Shown piece after piece: positions 14,301-29,300 of a DNA stretch of 64,000 nt. Within the stretch, counting starts at the first letter, position 1, and the number at the start of each line of letters is the position of its first letter. Source of the DNA: Pollenia angustigena (Eukaryota > Arthropoda > Insecta > Diptera > Polleniidae). Below the pieces are notes generated by a model that worked only from the letters and a program-made list of their open reading frames with translations, was not told where the DNA came from and made no database searches. Location of the stretch: assembly GCA_930367215.1 (NCBI GenBank), contig OV884059.1, forward strand, positions 27,676,945 through 27,740,944, given 5' to 3'. The position numbers and the translations under genes are program-made.

Positions 14301-17300
14301 ATCCTTTTTAAAAACTATTGCATTTCTTCTAAGAATAACAAACCGCTTTTAATAAAAAAAATTATTTCGCTTGCTACAATTGTTTTTTTAATTTCCTCTG
14401 TTTGTTTGTATTATTTTTTTTTTTTTTTTTTTTTTTTTGTTATTTGTTTTGATCATTCAAGTTTATTATTTATGTGTTTATATTTTCTTTTTTTATATAT
14501 TTTTTTTATTCAAAATATTCTTGATTTACTTGCAAACACAAAACACTTGTCGCTTTATGAAAAGTTTTCGTCCAACAAAAAACTTTTTAATTTTTATGCA
14601 CATACAGAACACGGAAAACACAGAGAAACACACTGAATGTGTGTGTTACCACCCTTAAAATACATAGAAGAAGCAGCAGAAGGCAGAAGAAGACGTAAAA
14701 ACTGTAGCAACAACAACAATGTCAACTACCCCTTGCTACGATTACATGAAAATGTACTGACATTTAAGAAAGCAAAGTTGTCAATATGCTTAACTTTTTA
14801 CGTGTTTTAGCGATTTTTATACCCTCCACCACCACTAGTCGTGAATGAGGGTATACTTAGTTTGTCATATTATTCATCTCAGATCTTAAAGTAAATGGGC
14901 ATTTCCCCAGAATGGTCTACCAGGACGAAAAAATAAAATGTTGTTGTTCTTATAAAAGAATGGTTTCCTAGCATATCTGAGCTGTTTTACTTGAGGAAAT
15001 TGGGCTGGAAACTGGAAAATTTTATATTTTTATGTATTTTCTACTTCTAAAGACATTTTTATATACTTATTTTACATGCAAGAAATATGTTATGTTTACA
15101 CTCTTTCTTCATAATCTCTCCATTACATTTTGTTAAGGAAATTTTAAGACATTTATGGGAAAATGCGTGGTGATAATAATAAAAAAACATATGGAAAAAT
15201 AAACGTTCGCGACCGGTACATAAGCCAATTAAATAAAAACCAAGAGAGATATTTTATTTTGTAAATACTGGATCGAGACCTACATTAATACACTTTTAAA
15301 ATAAATTAATCCCTTTTAAAAATTCCGTTTCATTTCGCAGATTTTTACATTTCACTACTGTCAGCCGAAGTTGACTTCTATTTTGCGTACGTTCGTGACC
15401 ACACGTTTATAACTCTTATTATGAAAACTTAAATACGATGAAATCCAACTTTTGTACTAAACATAGAGCTACCCAAATGCTTTCGAATCACAAAAAAAAT
15501 TATAGGAAAAGTTTTGTTTTTCTATATTATTTGTACATCAAAAGCGTACGAACGTACGTTCGTGACCCCAGGAAATGCCCATATAAGATATTCTGGCTCT
15601 GTGAGTAATTCTAAGTCGATTTAGCAATGTACGTCCTTCCGTCTGTCGAAAACACGCTCACTTAAAATAAAAAAATCAGAAAAGTTTGGAATTGAAATCC
15701 AGCAAAATCGGTTCAGTTGAATAAGAGTTGTGAATCCAAATATGGAACCACCACCCTAAACAATTGATAATTTTGTTACAAATCTTACATAAATGGTGGA
15801 TTTATTCACGGATTGATATTAAATTTTGCACAAATTCGTTCTATAAGTATGAATAGAAAACATACTGTTTGAAGATCAGTCCATAATTCCCTTATAAAGC
15901 CTGCTCTAGGAAAAAAGTTTAGTACGCCTACAATTGTAGCAAATTACGCCATTAAAATTACATTTGGTACGTCACGATTTCAAGGACTAAAAATCAAACT
16001 GTAAATTTTCGTAAAGATCGTACTATAATTTTCCATAGGCCCCATATAAAGCCCCCTCTCGACAAAAAGTTTAGTATGCCTTAAACTGTAACAAATAATG
16101 CTACTGTAATACAATTTGGTATGTCACAGTTTTAAAGAACGAACAATCCCACTGTTTAATTTCGTGAAGAACGGTCTATAATTTACTATAGTTCACATAT
16201 AAAGCCGAGTGTCAGTGAACAGTTAAGGTACGCCTAAAATTGCAACGAATACTGTTTTTGTAGAAGAATTTGGTCTTTCCAAGTTTCAAATTGCTTAAAA
16301 TCACATTAGAAAACGTCTTTAAAATCTATTTACAATTTACCATATTTCCCCATAAAATGCACGCTCTGGGAAAACTTTTAAATAGCAGATATTGATGATG
16401 TGGTAAAATTTGGTCTAATTCAGCATCAGATGGCTAGAAAAAATACCACGCAATGTTGTAATAATCGGTCCATAATTTACGTTAGGTCTCATTTTAAGCA
16501 GCCTTCTGAACACCACTTAAAACTATTGATATTGTGGTAAAATTTGGTCCAATTCAGCATCAGATGGCTAGAAAAAATACCACGCAATGTTGTAATAATC
16601 GGTCCATAATTTACATTAGGTCTCATTTTAAGCAGCCTTCTGAACACCACTTATAACTATTGATGTTGTGGTAAAATTTGGTCCAATTCAGCATCAGATG
16701 GCTAGAAAAAATACCACGTAATGTTGTAATAATCCGTCCATAATTTACATTAGGTCTCATTTTAAGCAGCCTTCTGAACACCACTTAAAACTATTGATGT
16801 TGTGGTAAAATTTGGTCCAATTCAGCATCAGATGGCTAGAAAAAATACCATGCAATGTTGTAATAATCGGTCCATAATTTTCCTTAGGTCTCATTTTAAG
16901 CAGCCTTCTGAACACCACTTAAAACTATTGATGTTGTGGTAAAATTTGGTCCAATTCAGCATCAGATCGCTAGAAAAAATACCACGCAATGTTGTAATAA
17001 TCGGTCCATAATTTACATTAGGTCTCATTTTAAGCAGCCTTCTGAACACCACTTAAAACTATTGATGTTGTGGTAAAATTTGGTCCAATTCAGCATCAGA
17101 TGGCTAGAAAAAATACCATGCAATGTTGTAATAGTCGGTCCATAATTTTCCTTAGGTCTCATTTTAAGCAGCCTTCTGAACACCACTTAAAACTATTGAT
17201 GTTGTGGTAAAATTTGGTCCAATTCAGCATCAGATGGCTAGAAAAAATACCACGCAATGTTGTAATAATCGGTCCATAATTTACCTTAGGTCTCATTTTA

Positions 17301-20300
17301 AGCAGCCTTCTGAACACCACTTAGAACTATTGATGTTGTGGTAAAATTTGGTCCAATTCAGCATCAGATGGCTAGAAAAAATACCACGCAATGTTGTAAT
17401 AATCGGTCCGTAATTTACATTAGGTCTCATTTTAAGCAGCCTTCTGAACACCACTTAAAAACTATTAAACGCTATAACAAATTTCGCTACTATATCGAAA
17501 TTTGTTCTAATTTTTAAGAGTCAGTTAGTCTTTACTTTCTGTTCTGTTACGAATCAGCTGATTTGTTTTTGTTATTAAAAAACCTGTGAAATTGATTAGT
17601 TTTTCTGTTCTGTTGCGGTTCAGTTTGTTAAAATCAAAAACTTGTTTAGTTATTGTAAGTGACAGCAAAATAAATAATATAAAATACATATTTATGTTGA
17701 AATAAACTTTTTTTTTTATTTTAGGAATTCATAAAATTTAATTTGTTCAAATTTATTTGCATTAAAGTGATTGAAATAAAACAAGTTAGAGTTCGAATGT
17801 TTAAGGAGTAATATTTGTATGATGTTATTATTATCTTAAACTGTGACGATTTGATATTAACTATGGTTTTAGGCGACTAAACTGTTTTCCGGTAGTAGGG
17901 TTTATATGGGGCCTAGGGTAAATTATGGACCGATCATCACGAAATTCCACAGTATCATTTATAGTCCTATAAAACTGTGACGAGCCGAAATTTGTTATGA
18001 TTGCATTATTTTTTACGGTTTTAGGCGTACTAAACTGTTTTCCGGTAGTAGGGTTTATATGGGGCTTAGGGTAAATTATGGACGGATCTTCACGAAATTT
18101 AACAGCGTGATTTCCAGTCAAATAAAATAAATTTTTGCTAAATCTTATCTCATTCCATGCCTTGTTCCAGCATTTATGTTATTTTTTGTAACAAAATTAT
18201 CAATTTTTTTAGGTGGTCGTTCCACATATTGATTCATAGCTCTGGTCCTACTGGGTATTCATTCGATTAACCGTTAACCGGTTAACCGATTAATTACTAC
18301 CCGATTAACTGATCGGTTAATTTAAAATTGCGTTTTTTCGATTAACGATTAAACCGGTTAATTTCAGTCGATTAACCGGTATAACAAAATTTTGAATTTT
18401 TTGTAGTATTATAACAAATTTGTTTGTGTTTTTTATTATTTGTTTCGTCTCATATTCAAAAGGTATGTGTTCAGAAAATATTTTTTCATACAATATATTT
18501 TCTTCTAGCAATACATTCTTAAGATACAGTACAAAAACAGAAACTAAGGGATTCGGAAATAAAGTTTTTTGCAGAATGTGCGGTGCTGAGTTATGCCAGA
18601 TGGTGGCCTGACAACAGAAGAAACTCTCGATAGTAACCGAAACAATTAGAAGTGATCAAAATTTTAAAAAATTAAAACAGTACTATAATGACATAATGGA
18701 AGATTTTATATGTTTAGAGAAATCCAGGAAAAAGACTGAGAAATTAGATATTCTGTATTATGGATTGCTTTGGATTTCTCTAACATCTTCGATAAATGCA
18801 AGAATTTTTCTCCAAGTCAAGATTTAACAAATCTAAAGAAAATAATCGCTTAAATGCTAAACATTCAAACCAAATTATTTTTCGAACGTAAGGGGTCGCG
18901 AACTTACGATTTTTTCATATGTTTTTTTATTGTTATCACCATGAATTTTCCCAAAAATATCTTAAAATTTCCTTAACAAAAACCTAATACTCAATTTACA
19001 ATTGATTGTAATGGAGAGATTGTGAAGAAAATGTTAACATAACATTTTTTTTTTTGCATGTAAAGTAATTATGTATATAAAAATGTATTTAGATGTAACT
19101 TTAAAAAATATAAAGTTTTCCAGTTTCCAGCCCAATTTCCTCAAGTAAAACAGCTGAGTGATGGATGGAGAGATTGTGAAGAAAATGTTAACATAACATT
19201 TTTTTTTTTTGCATGTAAAATAATTATATAAAAATGTATTTAGATGTAACTTTAAAAAATATAAAGTTTTCCAGTTTTCAGCCCAATTTCCTCAAGTAAA
19301 ACAGCTGAGATGTGCTATAAAAACCATTCTTTTATAAAAACATAGACTTTTTTTATAATAATAAACAATGAAAGACGATGCTTATCAACATTCTATTCTT
19401 TCATCCTGGTAGAACATTCTGTGGGAATGCCCATATGTATTAATTAGTATTGCATTTTTTTTGTTTGCTCATTTTAGTCCAAGAATTGTTTTGTTTGTTA
19501 TGTTATTGTTTTTTTTTTTTTTTCAATAATAAACTCCAAATAATAAATAATTTTTTCATTTTTATTTATTGAAATTACTTAATTTATAACAAAACTTTAT
19601 TAATCGGTTAACCGATCAATAGCAATATTAACCGATTATTAACCGATTAAACCAAAACCTCGGTTAATTAATCGAGCGATTAACCAATTAAAGCAAAAGC
19701 CCGATTAAATGAATACCCTAGGTCGTACTGAACCGATTTTGCTGGATTTCAATCCCAAACTGCTTAGGATGACTACAAGCAATTTGGCACCAACTTTGTT
19801 CATTTCTTTTGAGTTGTTCGAAAGTGAGCGTGTTTTCAACAGACGGACAGACGGACATGGCTTAATCGACTTAGAATTACTCAAGGACCCAGAATATATA
19901 TACTTTATGGGGTCTGAGATGAATAATAAAAAAGTTTCACACGGAATGACAAACTTAATATACCCTCTTCACAACTAATTGTGGTGGAGGGTATAACAAT
20001 GGACGGTGCAAAACTGATAAATTTGTCATAAATGGCTGATAAGTTGCTACAGAAAAAGTAACTATTACAATTTCGTAACCGAACGGCACGGAACAGAGCA
20101 AAAGCAGAAAGTAAAGACTAATTCTGCCTTTAGGTTTTTTAATACCAGAAAACACTCTGTAGTATTTTGTGATGATTGTTCCATAATTTGCCATGGGTTC
20201 AATATAAATACCCCATCGAAAAAAATTTTACTTTGGCTAAAACTGTAACGAATCAAGATATTTTACTTAAATGTTTTCAAATTAACGAAATAAAAGCATA

Positions 20301-23300
20301 AAGCTTTCTGACTGTCGCTCAATAACTTAACATATGGAGGAACCCTCAGAGCTGAATCGAACCAACTCATAAAATAAAATGCATATACATATGTATTTCA
20401 AAACTGGTGTGAAATTCTTCGCAAATTTTAACTCTATCGAGTTCGGTAACGGACTAAATCAAAAAGTTTTTCGTTCCAAAGGTAACGGTAATATACCCAT
20501 GTCAACGGCTCCAGAAATTAATGACAATTCACTTACTTAAACTCAAAATATTATCGAATTTTCATTTTTGACTTGGTTCGCTTCAGCTCTGAGCCCTCCA
20601 TATGTAGGTTACACCTACGATCGGTAAAATAAGGGCGCCGCGTTTTCTTTTTTCTCTTTTATACTCTTTTATTATGTGCGTGCAGTGTTGCTTTTGCGCA
20701 AATATATGTAAGTATGTTGTGCAACCTCCTCCATTTTCAAAATTACGGCATATCTCGCAAAGAAGAGCTAACCTTAAAAAAACGGATAGCACCACTGGAA
20801 TCAGCGTATCCGAATTAGGTTAAAACGCCAGGTGCCCGGCTTGTCTGTTTTTTTTTTTAACTAGCACAGTGTTATTATTAAGATATCTTCATCTATATTA
20901 GATTTGTTTGCCTTTAAGTGATTTTAGGAAGGGGGGTTTAAATGGCACCTATAGTTAATTTTGGACCTACCGGCACAACATTTCATCATGACATAAAAAG
21001 TTGTCGTAAAATTATTTATTTATTATTATTGTCGCCAATATGTATGTGTCAATGTCAGCATCCATTAAGGTAGAAGTACAAAGTTAAACTAGTGTTTTTT
21101 CATAGAACAAGTTACATGCAAAATATTTTGACGCGTTTGCGCCAGAAAGTTGGTTAACTTTGAACTTTTTAACGCGTGTGTATTTTTGACAAGTAATCAG
21201 CTGACAATTAAATAGTATAATTTAACAAATTTGTGAATCATGAAGAAAAAACTTATTGAAGAGGTTAAAAAGCAAACAATATATATAAATAGAGCAGATT
21301 CAATCAAATAAAAAAAATCTTGATATTTTTTATGTACAAATAAGTAAATAAATAAAAAACAGCTTACAGGAATGGCTTTTATAACGCGAGTTGTGTAACT
21401 TGCCATTTTTCATGCGCTGAAGTTTTTAAACGCAGGACACACATCGACGAATTAACGCGTGTTATGTACTTCTACCTTTAGAAAGTAATGGCATTAAAAG
21501 CTTTTTTCGGGATTACTATTTTTATGGGAGCTATGGACAATTATGTACCGGTTCCAAATAAATTTGGTAGAATTATTTAGATTGCAATAAAATTAGTTTG
21601 GACCAAATTTAATCTAAAATGTACATACCAACATTAAAAGTTTATGGGGACAAAGACAGATTTTCACCATTTTTATTAGGCTAGGGCAATTAGACGCTAT
21701 ATTTTTTTTTTTTTTTTTTAATTCCCTAAGCTTATCCCGCGAAGCTTTACGCTTGTCTGCAGGAACCAGAGTCTCTGGCGGGAATCGAACCCGCAACCCC
21801 GGAGCTGATAGACTAGCTCACTACCAGCTAGCCTACCGGGGCCCTCAATTTCATCAAATTGTCTCTTTATTGCGACCTGTACTTTCCACACAAGTGTTTC
21901 ATGGACAGCTTGGCGGGCAGCCATCGTTAGATTGATTCACAAAGTGATTTTAAGTAGATCGGTTCGTCTAGGATAATTTGTTCAAAGTGTAACGAATATC
22001 AGCACAAACTCATAATTTTAAGTAGATCGGTTCGTCTAGGATAATTTGTTCAAAGTGTAACGAATATCAGCACAAACTCATAATACCCTCTTCATTATTT
22101 TAGGTACAATTACAAAATTAGGTGCTGCCAAGTTGTGTTACTGTCAAAAGTTGTAAGACGACAAAAGTTTGCCATAAAACAATAATTTTAAATAAAAAAA
22201 AAAAACTATGAAAAACTCTCGATAGTATTAAAAACCATCGATAGTGTCCATAGTGCTGTCTATTGTTATCAATATCCTACAGCCCTTTTAGCGTTTTTTA
22301 TATCGTAATTTTTGAATTAAGTACATTAATTACACTGCGGAACAGTAAGTTTCAGGGTTGCCGTTTGAAAAAACTTTATCCGACCAAAATTGCCTGCAAA
22401 ACCTACCAAAATCCTTTGAAACCGACCGAATTTTTGAAATATTTAAAAACAATTATATCGTCATGAAAATAAAAAATTTTCAGTAGCGATACGACTGAGA
22501 TTACAAAAACAGTTTTTAAGGGTAGTGTCAATCATGCGTAATGTGTTAACGATATTAACCAGAAAACCGCGTTGTTATAATCACAATAGCTGCCTTTTTA
22601 TTAAGTTTTTATCTCTCTTTTTATTTAAAATGAACATAGGTCCTTTTGCATTTTATATGACGATATGTATGTATATGGGGGATTTCTTGTCAAGTGACCC
22701 AATTTTTAAATCGATGTCTTCCGATTTTGGTGAAATTAGCACCAAGCTTAGTCGTATTAAATAGTAGTTTAGACACAAATTTTCAACAAGATCGGTCAAA
22801 AAGTTTCTGAGATAATGCGGGTCTTTTTTTAAAAAAGATTGATCAAACAGCTATCGAAACTACTTGGGACAAATTTTTCTAACACCAATAGCTTACATGG
22901 ATGAGAAGGAACACCTGTATGGCCAAAATGTCAAATTTTGACCCCCTTTATCTCAGAAACTTTTTGACCGATCTTGTTGAAAATGTGTGTCTTAACTACT
23001 ATTTAAAAGGACTAAGCTTGGTGCTAATTTCACCCAAATCGGAAGACATCGATTTAAAAATTGGGTCACTTGACATGAAATCCGCCATATGTATTTTTGA
23101 TGTGTGTGAAGATAAATACGTATTTAACTAGTGGAGACATCCACCACAATTTCTTAACAGCAACTATTTTCAGTTAACATTGTACTTAACAGTGCTACTG
23201 TAATAGAAAAAAGTGTATTTAGGACGATTTTTAGGTCAATGGAACAGGTTGCACATAGGAATATAGATCTTTATAGGATTCAGGTAGTGGGATATCTGAA

Positions 23301-26300
23301 ATAATTTTGGAATTTCAGAAATTCAGATTTGAAAAATCTCGTTTTTTACGGAAATTTCTGGAGAAGATTAGTGACCATTTTGGAAAAATAGGGAATGTTA
23401 CTAGCAACACACTATATGGAAATGTTGCTCCAAGGGGTCCTCTTTAGGACCGTAGTAGTGGTATATCTGGAATAATTATGGAAATTCAGAAAATTGAATT
23501 TTAAAAAAGTGCTATTTTGAAAAATGTTAAAAGTGGACTTTATGGACATTGGACAATTTGGAGAAATGGTGATAGTTACTAATATGACACCATATAGGAA
23601 TGGGGAAGAAGAGAGTCCTAAAGAGGATTCTGGCAGTGCGATATCTGAAATAATTTTGGAATTTCAGAAATTCAGATTTGAAAAATCTCGTTTTTTACGG
23701 AAATTTCTGGAGAAGATTAGTGACCATTTTGGAAAAATAGCGAATGTTACTAGCAACACACTATATGGAAATGTTGCTCCAAGGGGTCCTCTTTAGGACC
23801 GTAGTAGTGGTATATCTGGAATAATTATGGAAATTCAGAAAATTGAATTTTAAAAAAGTGCTATTTTGAAAAATGTTAAAAGTGGACTTTATGGACATTG
23901 GACAATTTGGAGAAATGGTGATAGTTACTAATATGACACCATATAGGAATGGGGAAAAAGAGAGTCCTAAAGAGGATTCTGGTAGTGGGATATCTGAAAT
24001 AATTTTGGAATTTCAGAAATTCAGATTTGAAAAATCTCGTTTTTTACGGAAATTTCTGGAGAAGATTAGTGACCATTTTGGAAAAATAGGTAATGTTACT
24101 AGCAATACACTATATGGAAATGTTGCTCCAAGGGGTCCTCTTTAGGACCGTAGTAGTGGTATATCTGGAATAATTATGGAAATTCAGAAAATTGAATTTT
24201 AAAAAAGTGCTATTTTGAAAAATGCTAAAAGTGGACTTTATGGACATTGGACAATTTGGAGAAATGGTGATAGTTACTAATATGACACCATATAGGAATG
24301 GGGAAGAAGAGAGTCCTTAAGAGGATTCTGGTAGTGGGATATCTGAAATAATTTTGGAATTTCAGAAATTCAGATTTGAAAAATCTCGTTTTTTACGGAA
24401 ATTTCTGGAGAAGATTAGTGACCATTTTGGAAAAATAGGGAATGTTACTAGCAACACACTATATGGAAATGTTGCTCCAAGGGGTCCTCTTTAGGACCGT
24501 AGTAGTGGTATATCTGGAATAATTATGGAAATTCAGAAAATTGAATTTTAAAAAAGTGCTATTTTGAAAAATGTTAAAAGTGGACTTTATGGACATTGGA
24601 CAATTTGGAGAAATGGTGATAGTTACTAATATGACACCATATAGGAATGGGGAAGAAGAGAGTCCTAAAGAGGATTCTGGTAGTGGGATATCTGAAATAA
24701 TTTTGGAATTTCAGAAATTCAGATTTGAAAAATCTCGTTTTTTACGGAAATTTCTGGAGAAGATTAGTGACCATTTTGGAAAAATGGGGAATGTTACTAG
24801 CAATACACTATATGGAAATGATGCTCCAAGGGGTCCTCTTTAGGACCGTAGTAGTGGTATATCTGGAATAATTATGGAAATTCAGAAAATTGAATTTTAA
24901 AAAAGTGCTATTTTGAAAAATGCTAAAAGTGGACTTTATGGACATTGGACAATTTGGAGAAATGGTGATAGTTACTAATATGACACCATATAGGAATGGG
25001 GAAGAAGAGAGTCCTTAAGAGGATTCTGGTAGTGGGATATCTGAAATAATTTTGGAATTTCAGAAATTCAGATTTGAAAAATCTCGTTTTTTACGGAAAT
25101 TTCTGGAGAAGATTAGTGACCATTTTGGAAAAATAGGGAATGTTACTAGCAACACACTATATGGAAATGTTGCTCCAAGGGGTCCTCTTTAGGACCGTAG
25201 TAGTGGTATATCTGGAATAATTATGGAAATTCAGAAAATTGAATTTTAAAAAAGTGCTATTTTGAAAAATGTTAAAAGTGGACTTTATGGACATTGGACA
25301 ATTTGGAGAAATGGTGATAGTTACTAATATGACACCATATAGGAATGGGGAAGAAGAGAGTCCTAAAGAGGATTCTGGTAGTGGGATATTTGAAATAATT
25401 TTGGAATTTCAGAAATTCAGATTTGAAAAATCTCGTTTTTTACGGAAATTTCTGGAGAAGATTAGTGACCATTTTGGAAAAATAGAGAATGTTACTAGCA
25501 ACACACTATATGGAAATGTTGCTCGAAGGGGTCCTCTTTAGGACCGTAGTAGTGGTATATCTGGAATAATTATGGAAATTCAGAAAATTGAATTTTAAAA
25601 AAGTGCTATTTTGAAAAATGTTAAAAGTGGACTTTATGGACATTGGACAATTTGGAGAAATGGTGATAGTTACTAATATGACACCATATAGGAATGGGGA
25701 AGAAGAGAGTCCTAAAGAGGATTCTGGTAGTGGGATATCTGAAATAATTTTGGAATTTCAGAAATTCAGATTTGAAAAATCTCGTTTTTACGGAAATTTC
25801 TGGAGAAGATTAGTGACCATTTTGGAAAAATAGGGAATGTTACTAGCAACACACTATATGGAAATGTTGCTCCAAGGGGTCCTCTTTAGGACCGTAGTAG
25901 TGGTATATCTGGAATAATTATGGAAATTCAGAAAATTGAATTTTAAAAAAGTGCTATTTTGAAAAATGTTAAAAGTGGACTTTATGGACATTGGACAATT
26001 TGGAGAAATGGTGATAGTTACTAATATGACACCACATAGGAATGGGGAAGAAGAGAGTCCTTAAGAGGATTCTGGTAGTGGGATATCTGAAATAATTTTG
26101 GAATTTCAGAAATTCAGATTTGAAAAATCTCGTTTTTTACGGAAATTTCTGGAGAAGATTAGTGACCATTTTGGAAAAATAGGGAATGTTACTAGCAACA
26201 TCTATATGGAAATGTTGCTCCAAGGGGTCCTCTTTAGGACCGTAGTAGTGGTATATCTGGAATAATTATGGAAATTCAGAAAATTGAATTTTAAAAAAGT

Positions 26301-29300
26301 GCTATTTTGAAAAATTTTAAAAGTGGACTTTATGGACATTGGACAATTTGGAGAAATGGTGATAGTTACTAATATGACACCATATAGGAATGGGGAAGAA
26401 GAGAGTCCTAAAGAGGATTCTGGTAGTGGGATATCTGAAATAATTTTGGAATTTCAGAAATTCAGATTTGAAAAATCTCGTTTTTTACGGAAATTTCTGG
26501 AGAAGATTAGTGACCATTTTGGAAAAATAGGGAATGTTACTAGCAACACACTATATGGAAATGTTGCTCCAAGGGGTCCTCTTTAGGACCGTAGTAGTGG
26601 TATATCTGGAATAATTATGGAAATTCAGAAAATTGAATTTTAAAAAAGTGCTATTTTGAAAAATGTTAAAAGTGGACTTTATGGACATTGGACAATTTGG
26701 AGAAATGGTGATAGTTACTAATATGACACCACATAGGAATGGGGAAGAAGAGAGTCCTTAAGAGGATTCTGGTAGTGGGATATCTGAAATAATTTTGGAA
26801 TTTCAGAAATTAAGATTTGAAAAATCTCGTTTTTTACGGAAATTTCTGGAGAAGATTAGTGACCATTTTGGAAAAATAGGGAATGTTACTAGCAACACAC
26901 TATATGGAAATGTTGCTCCAAGGGGTCCTCTTTAGGACCGTAGTAGTGGTATATCTGGAATAATTATGGAAATTCAGAAAATTGAATTTTAAAAAAGTGC
27001 TATTTTGAAAAATGTTAAAAGTGGACTTTATGGACATTGGACAATTTGGAGAAATGGTGATAGTTACTAATATGACACCATATAGGAGATTTTTCAAATC
27101 TGAATTTCTGAAATTCCAAAATTATTTCAGATATCCCACTACCAGAATCCTCTTTAGGACTCTCTTCTTCCCCATTCCTATATGGTGTCATATTAGTAAC
27201 TATCACCATTTCTCCAAATTGTCCAATGTCCATAAATTCCACTTTTAAAATTTTTCAAAATAGCACTTTTTTAAAATTCAATTTTCTGAATTTCCATAAT
27301 TATTCCAGATAACCCACTACTACGGTCCTAAAGAGGACCCCTTGGAGCAACATTTCCATATAGTGTGTTGCTAGTAACATTCCCTATTTTTCCAAAATGG
27401 TCACTAATCTTCTCCAGAAATTTCCGTAAAAAACGAGATTTTTCAAATCTGAATTTCTGAAATTCCAAAATTATTTCAGATATCCCACTACCAGAATCCT
27501 CTTAAGGACTCTCTTCTTCCCCATTCCTATGTGGTGTCATATTAGTAACTATCACCATTTCTCCAAATTGTCCAATGTCCCTAAAGTCCACTTTTAACAT
27601 TTTTCAAAATAGCACTTTTTTAAAATTCAATTTTCTGAATTTCCATAATTATTCCAGATATACCACTACTACGGTCCTAAAGAGGACCCCTTGGAGCAAC
27701 ATTTCCATATAGTGTGTTGCTAGTAACATTCCCTATTTTTCCAAAATGGTCACTAATCTTCTCCAGAAATTTCCGCAAAAAACGAGATTTTTCAAATCTG
27801 AATTTCTGAAATTCCAAAATTATTTCAGATATCCCACTACCAGAATCCTCTTTAGGACTCTCTTCTTCCCCATTCCTATATGGTGTCATATTAGTAACTA
27901 TCACCATTTCTCCAAATTGTCCAATGTCCATAAAGTCCACTTTTAACATTTTTCAAAATAGCACTTTTTTAAAATTCAATTTTCTGAATTTCCATAATTA
28001 TTCCAGATATACCACTACTACGGTCCTTAAGAGGACCCCTTGGAGCAACATTTCCATATAGTGTGTTGCTAGTAACATTCCCTATTTTTCCAAAATGGTC
28101 ACTAATCTTCTCCAGAAATTTCCGTAAAAAAGGAGATTTTTCAAATCTGAATTTCTGAAATTCCAAAATTATTTCAGATATCCCACTACCAGAATCCTCT
28201 TTAGGACTCTCTTCTTCCCCATTCCTATATGGTGTCATATTAGTAACTATCACCATTTCTCCAAATTGTCCAATGTCCATAAAGTCCACTTTTAACATTT
28301 TTCAAAATAGCACTTTTTTAAAATTCAATTTTCTGAATTTCCATAATTATTCCAGATATACCACTACTACGGTCCTAAAGAGGACCCCTTGGAGCAACAT
28401 TTCCATATAGTGTGTTGCTAGTAACATTCCCTATTTTTCCAAAATGGTCACTAATCTTCTCCAGAAATTTCCGTAAAAACGAGATTTTTCAAATCTGAAT
28501 TTCTGAAATTCCAAAATTATTTCAGATATCCAACTACCAGAATCCTCTTTAGGACTCTCTTCTCCCCATTCCTATATGGTGTCATATTAGTAACTATCAC
28601 CATTTCTCCAAATTGTCCAATGTCCATAAAGTCCACTTTTAACATTTTTCAAAATAGCACTTTTTTAAAATTCAATTTTCTGAATTTCCATAATTATTCC
28701 AGATATACCGCTACTACGGTCCTAAAGAGGACCCCTTGGAGCAACATTTCCATATAGTGTGTTGCTAGTAACATTCCCTATTTTTCCAAAATGGTCACTA
28801 ATCTTCTCCAAAAATTTCCGTAAAAAACGAGATTTTTCAAATCTGAATTTCTGAAATTCCAAAATTATTTCAGATATCCCACTACCAGAATCCTCTTTAG
28901 GACTCTCTTCTTCCCCATTTCTATATGGTGTCATATTAGTAACTATCACCATTTCTCCAAATTGTCCAATGTCCATAAAGTCCACTTTTAACATTTTTCA
29001 AAATAGCACTTTTTTAAAATTCAATTTTCTGAATTTCCATAATTATTCCAGATATACCACTACTACGGTCCTAAAGAGGACCCCTTGGAGCAACATTTCC
29101 ATATAGTGTGTTGCTAGTAACATTCCCTATTTTTCCAAAATGGTCACTAATCTTCTCCAGAAATTTCCGTAAAAAACGAGATTTTTCAAATCTGAATTTC
29201 TGAAATTCCGAAATTATTTCAGATATCCCACTACCAGAATCCTCTTTAGGACTCTCTTCTTCCCCATTCCTATATGGTGTCATATTAGTAACTATCACCA

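Larger units (their letters stand above)
14826..19995. mobile_element. Foldback element with internal satellite, invaded twice
   Basis: Left end TATACCCTCCACCACCACTA followed by GAGGGTATACTTAGTTTGTC. The right end is the inverse (19945-19995), including the shared segment ACAGACGGACAGACGGACAT. Inside are paired inverted segments (15790-16390 versus 17835-18135) and a central 134-bp tandem array. The left arm is split by a GGGCATTTCC-family insertion and the right arm by a hAT. No target duplication was found at the outer ends. Confidence 0.65.

Noticed and set aside
14190..14658. 148- and 73-residue plus-strand ORFs
   Set aside because: Lys- and Phe-rich translations of A/T runs, with no recognisable domain.
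16390..17466. CRISPR-like array
   Set aside because: The whole 134-bp unit repeats, without unique spacers, and the DNA is eukaryotic.
17861..18121. Minus-strand ORF with [12 protein letters not shown] repeats
   Set aside because: It is a translation of two inverted foldback-arm units; no gene features.
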